From Sphingobacterium sp. SGR-19 (GTDB lineage Bacteria > Bacteroidota > Bacteroidia > Sphingobacteriales > Sphingobacteriaceae), in assembly GCF_011043555.1 (NCBI RefSeq), contig NZ_JAAKGS010000004.1, forward strand, positions 124,001-188,000: DNA of 64,000 nt, given 5' to 3'. Shown here piece after piece: positions 62,897 to 64,000 of this stretch. The notes under the pieces were generated by a model. The model worked only from the letters and a program-made list of their open reading frames with translations, was not told the origin of the DNA and searched no databases. The first letter of the stretch is position 1. The number at the start of each line of letters is the position of its first letter. A program made the translations under genes and the position numbers.

Positions 62897-64000
62897 ATGT
62901 CTATGTTGAAAAAAAAGATAAAGCAACTTGCCGAAGACTTCTTTGAAGAAACAGTGGGATTTAGACGCCATTTGCATCAACATCCTGAATTATCATTTGA
63001 GGAATATGAGACATCTGCTTTTGTCAAACATCAACTAGAACGTTTAGGGATACCTCATGAGGACATGGCCAACACGGGTGTGGTGGGGCTCATTCACGGA
63101 GAGAAACCTTCGACACAGGTATTGGCTCTTCGGGCCGATATGGATGCTCTTCCTATACAGGAGGTAGAAGGGCGTAGTTATGGTTCACAGAATTTTGGCA
63201 TTATGCACGCCTGTGGACACGATGTGCATACCTCTTCGTTACTCGGTGTGGCGTCTATATTGCAATCCTTAAAAAGCGAATTCGGAGGTACCATAAAACT
63301 TATTTTTCAGCCGGGGGAGGAACGTTTACCTGGCGGTGCTTCCATTATGATTAAAGAAGGGGTACTGGAAAACCCAGCACCTACCGGTATTATCGGACAG
63401 CATGTAATGCCTTTCATCGAAACAGGTAAAGTGGGTTTTCGTGCCGGAAAATATATGGCATCCTGTGACGAACTTTTCATGACTGTAAAAGGTCGGGGCG
63501 GACATGGTGCACATCCACACCAAAACATAGATCCAATAGCAATTACCGCACAAATTATTACCGCGCTGCAACAAGTAGTCAGCCGAAATGCTGACCCGCG
63601 AATACCAACCGTTTTGTCTTGGGGAAAGATAGTGGGAAATGGTGCTACAAACGTTATTCCTGATGAGGTATATTTGGAAGGAACGTTCCGTACATTTGAC
63701 GAAAAGTGGCGGGAGGAGGCACATAAGCATATGGTGAAGATGGCAACAGGCATCGCAGAGAGTATGGGTGCAACGTGTGATCTTGAGGTACGAAAAGGGT
63801 ATCCTTTCCTCATTAACGAAGAACGGTTAACAACATCGTCCCGTACTTTTGCTGAGGAATATCTAGGGAAGGAAAATGTTGTTGAGTTGGATATATGGCC
63901 GGCTGCCGAAGATTTCTCTTACTATTCGCAAGAAACCAACGCTTGCTTTTATCGGTTAGGAACAGGAAATAAAGCGGCTGGAATTTCATCGGCTGTGCAT
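62897..64000 (+). CDS. M20 family metallopeptidase/amidohydrolase (partial)
   Basis: The C-terminus lies beyond the window; 368 residues are visible. It resembles hippurate/N-acyl-amino-acid amidohydrolases of family M20D: GFRRHLHQHPELSFEEYET, LALRADMDALPIQE, metal-site IMHACGHDVHTSSLLG, and LIFQPGEERLPGG. RGGHGAHPHQNIDP is the dimerisation-domain marker. Close to the visible end, AAEDFSYYSQE supplies another conserved segment. A good ribosome site AAGGAG (62884-62889) lies seven bases before ATG 62897 and overlaps the SPOR stop. A second ATG two codons later is possible. The substrate is unknown. Confidence 0.93.
   Translation, partial: MSMLKKKIKQLAEDFFEETVGFRRHLHQHPELSFEEYETSAFVKHQLERLGIPHEDMANTGVVGLIHGEKPSTQVLALRADMDALPIQEVEGRSYGSQNFGIMHACGHDVHTSSLLGVASILQSLKSEFGGTIKLIFQPGEERLPGGASIMIKEGVLENPAPTGIIGQHVMPFIETGKVGFRAGKYMASCDELFMTVKGRGGHGAHPHQNIDPIAITAQIITALQQVVSRNADPRIPTVLSWGKIVGNGATNVIPDEVYLEGTFRTFDEKWREEAHKHMVKMATGIAESMGATCDLEVRKGYPFLINEERLTTSSRTFAEEYLGKENVVELDIWPAAEDFSYYSQETNACFYRLGTGNKAAGISSAVH

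Overview
The window is a chromosomal segment from a Bacteroidota bacterium, most likely the Sphingobacteriaceae (Sphingobacterium or a close relative). The evidence is a SusC/SusD pair with a hybrid two-component regulator, GldH, a Bacteroidota-type DnaA, MqnD (futalosine menaquinone route), many TAnnTTTG promoter elements, and few Shine-Dalgarno sequences. No rRNA, tRNA, CRISPR array, prophage or insertion sequence was seen. The first and last genes run off the window.

Layout. 1-2130: leftward Nif3 (partial), a small membrane protein and a short RsmI-like methyltransferase. 2480-8653: apaG, an ABC-F ATPase, mnmG and a conserved Ig-like lipoprotein; a pair of parS-like sites lies between the ABC-F gene and mnmG. 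8661-13359: gamma carbonic anhydrase, nadB, a 489-base spacer rich in DnaA-box-like motifs (my best replication-origin candidate), then divergent nadA and thiL. 13456-20110: leucine/isovalerate catabolism (acetoacetyl-CoA synthetase, methylcrotonyl-type carboxylase beta subunit, acyl-CoA dehydrogenase, HMG-CoA lyase, enoyl-CoA hydratase family), with a G-quadruplex-forming 11-base repeat at one convergent junction. 20128-35155: housekeeping block with glycerate kinase, scpA, dxs, dnaA, a small periplasmic protein, lpxK-gldH-ricT-holB, dnaN, a DedA protein, and yicC-gmk-nadD. 35169-37352: a bacteriophytochrome histidine kinase. 37811-41164: kduI, a DUF4861 lipoprotein, kduD and a Dabb protein. 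41236-42286: surE and a small membrane protein. 42277-57981: a polysaccharide utilization locus (HTCS regulator, GH88, surface glycan-binding lipoprotein, SusC, SusD, IPT-IPT-GH43, heparinase II/III-like lyase). 58063-64000: mqnD, secA, a SPOR protein and an M20 amidohydrolase (partial).

How the genes fit together. The PUL encodes capture (SusC/SusD plus a lipoprotein), cleavage (lyase, GH43), removal of the unsaturated uronate (GH88) and sensing (HTCS). The nearby kduI/kduD operon would convert the released 5-keto-4-deoxyuronate to 2-keto-3-deoxygluconate. No sulfatase is present, so a non-sulfated uronate-containing, probably arabinose-decorated, polymer is a better guess than heparin. dnaA, dnaN, holB, scpA, mnmG, the parS-like pair and the DnaA-box cluster together suggest an origin-proximal region. 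nadA, nadB and nadD make the window rich in NAD synthesis.

The signals I think most worth following are the parS-like pair, the candidate oriC, the G-quadruplex repeat, two intergenic hairpins whose stems differ by compensatory changes, the TACCCCCTT repeats at the PUL promoter, and the phytochrome with a substituted chromophore-pocket histidine. All coordinates were read by eye; start codons were moved to internal ATGs where family N-termini or ribosome sites favoured this.
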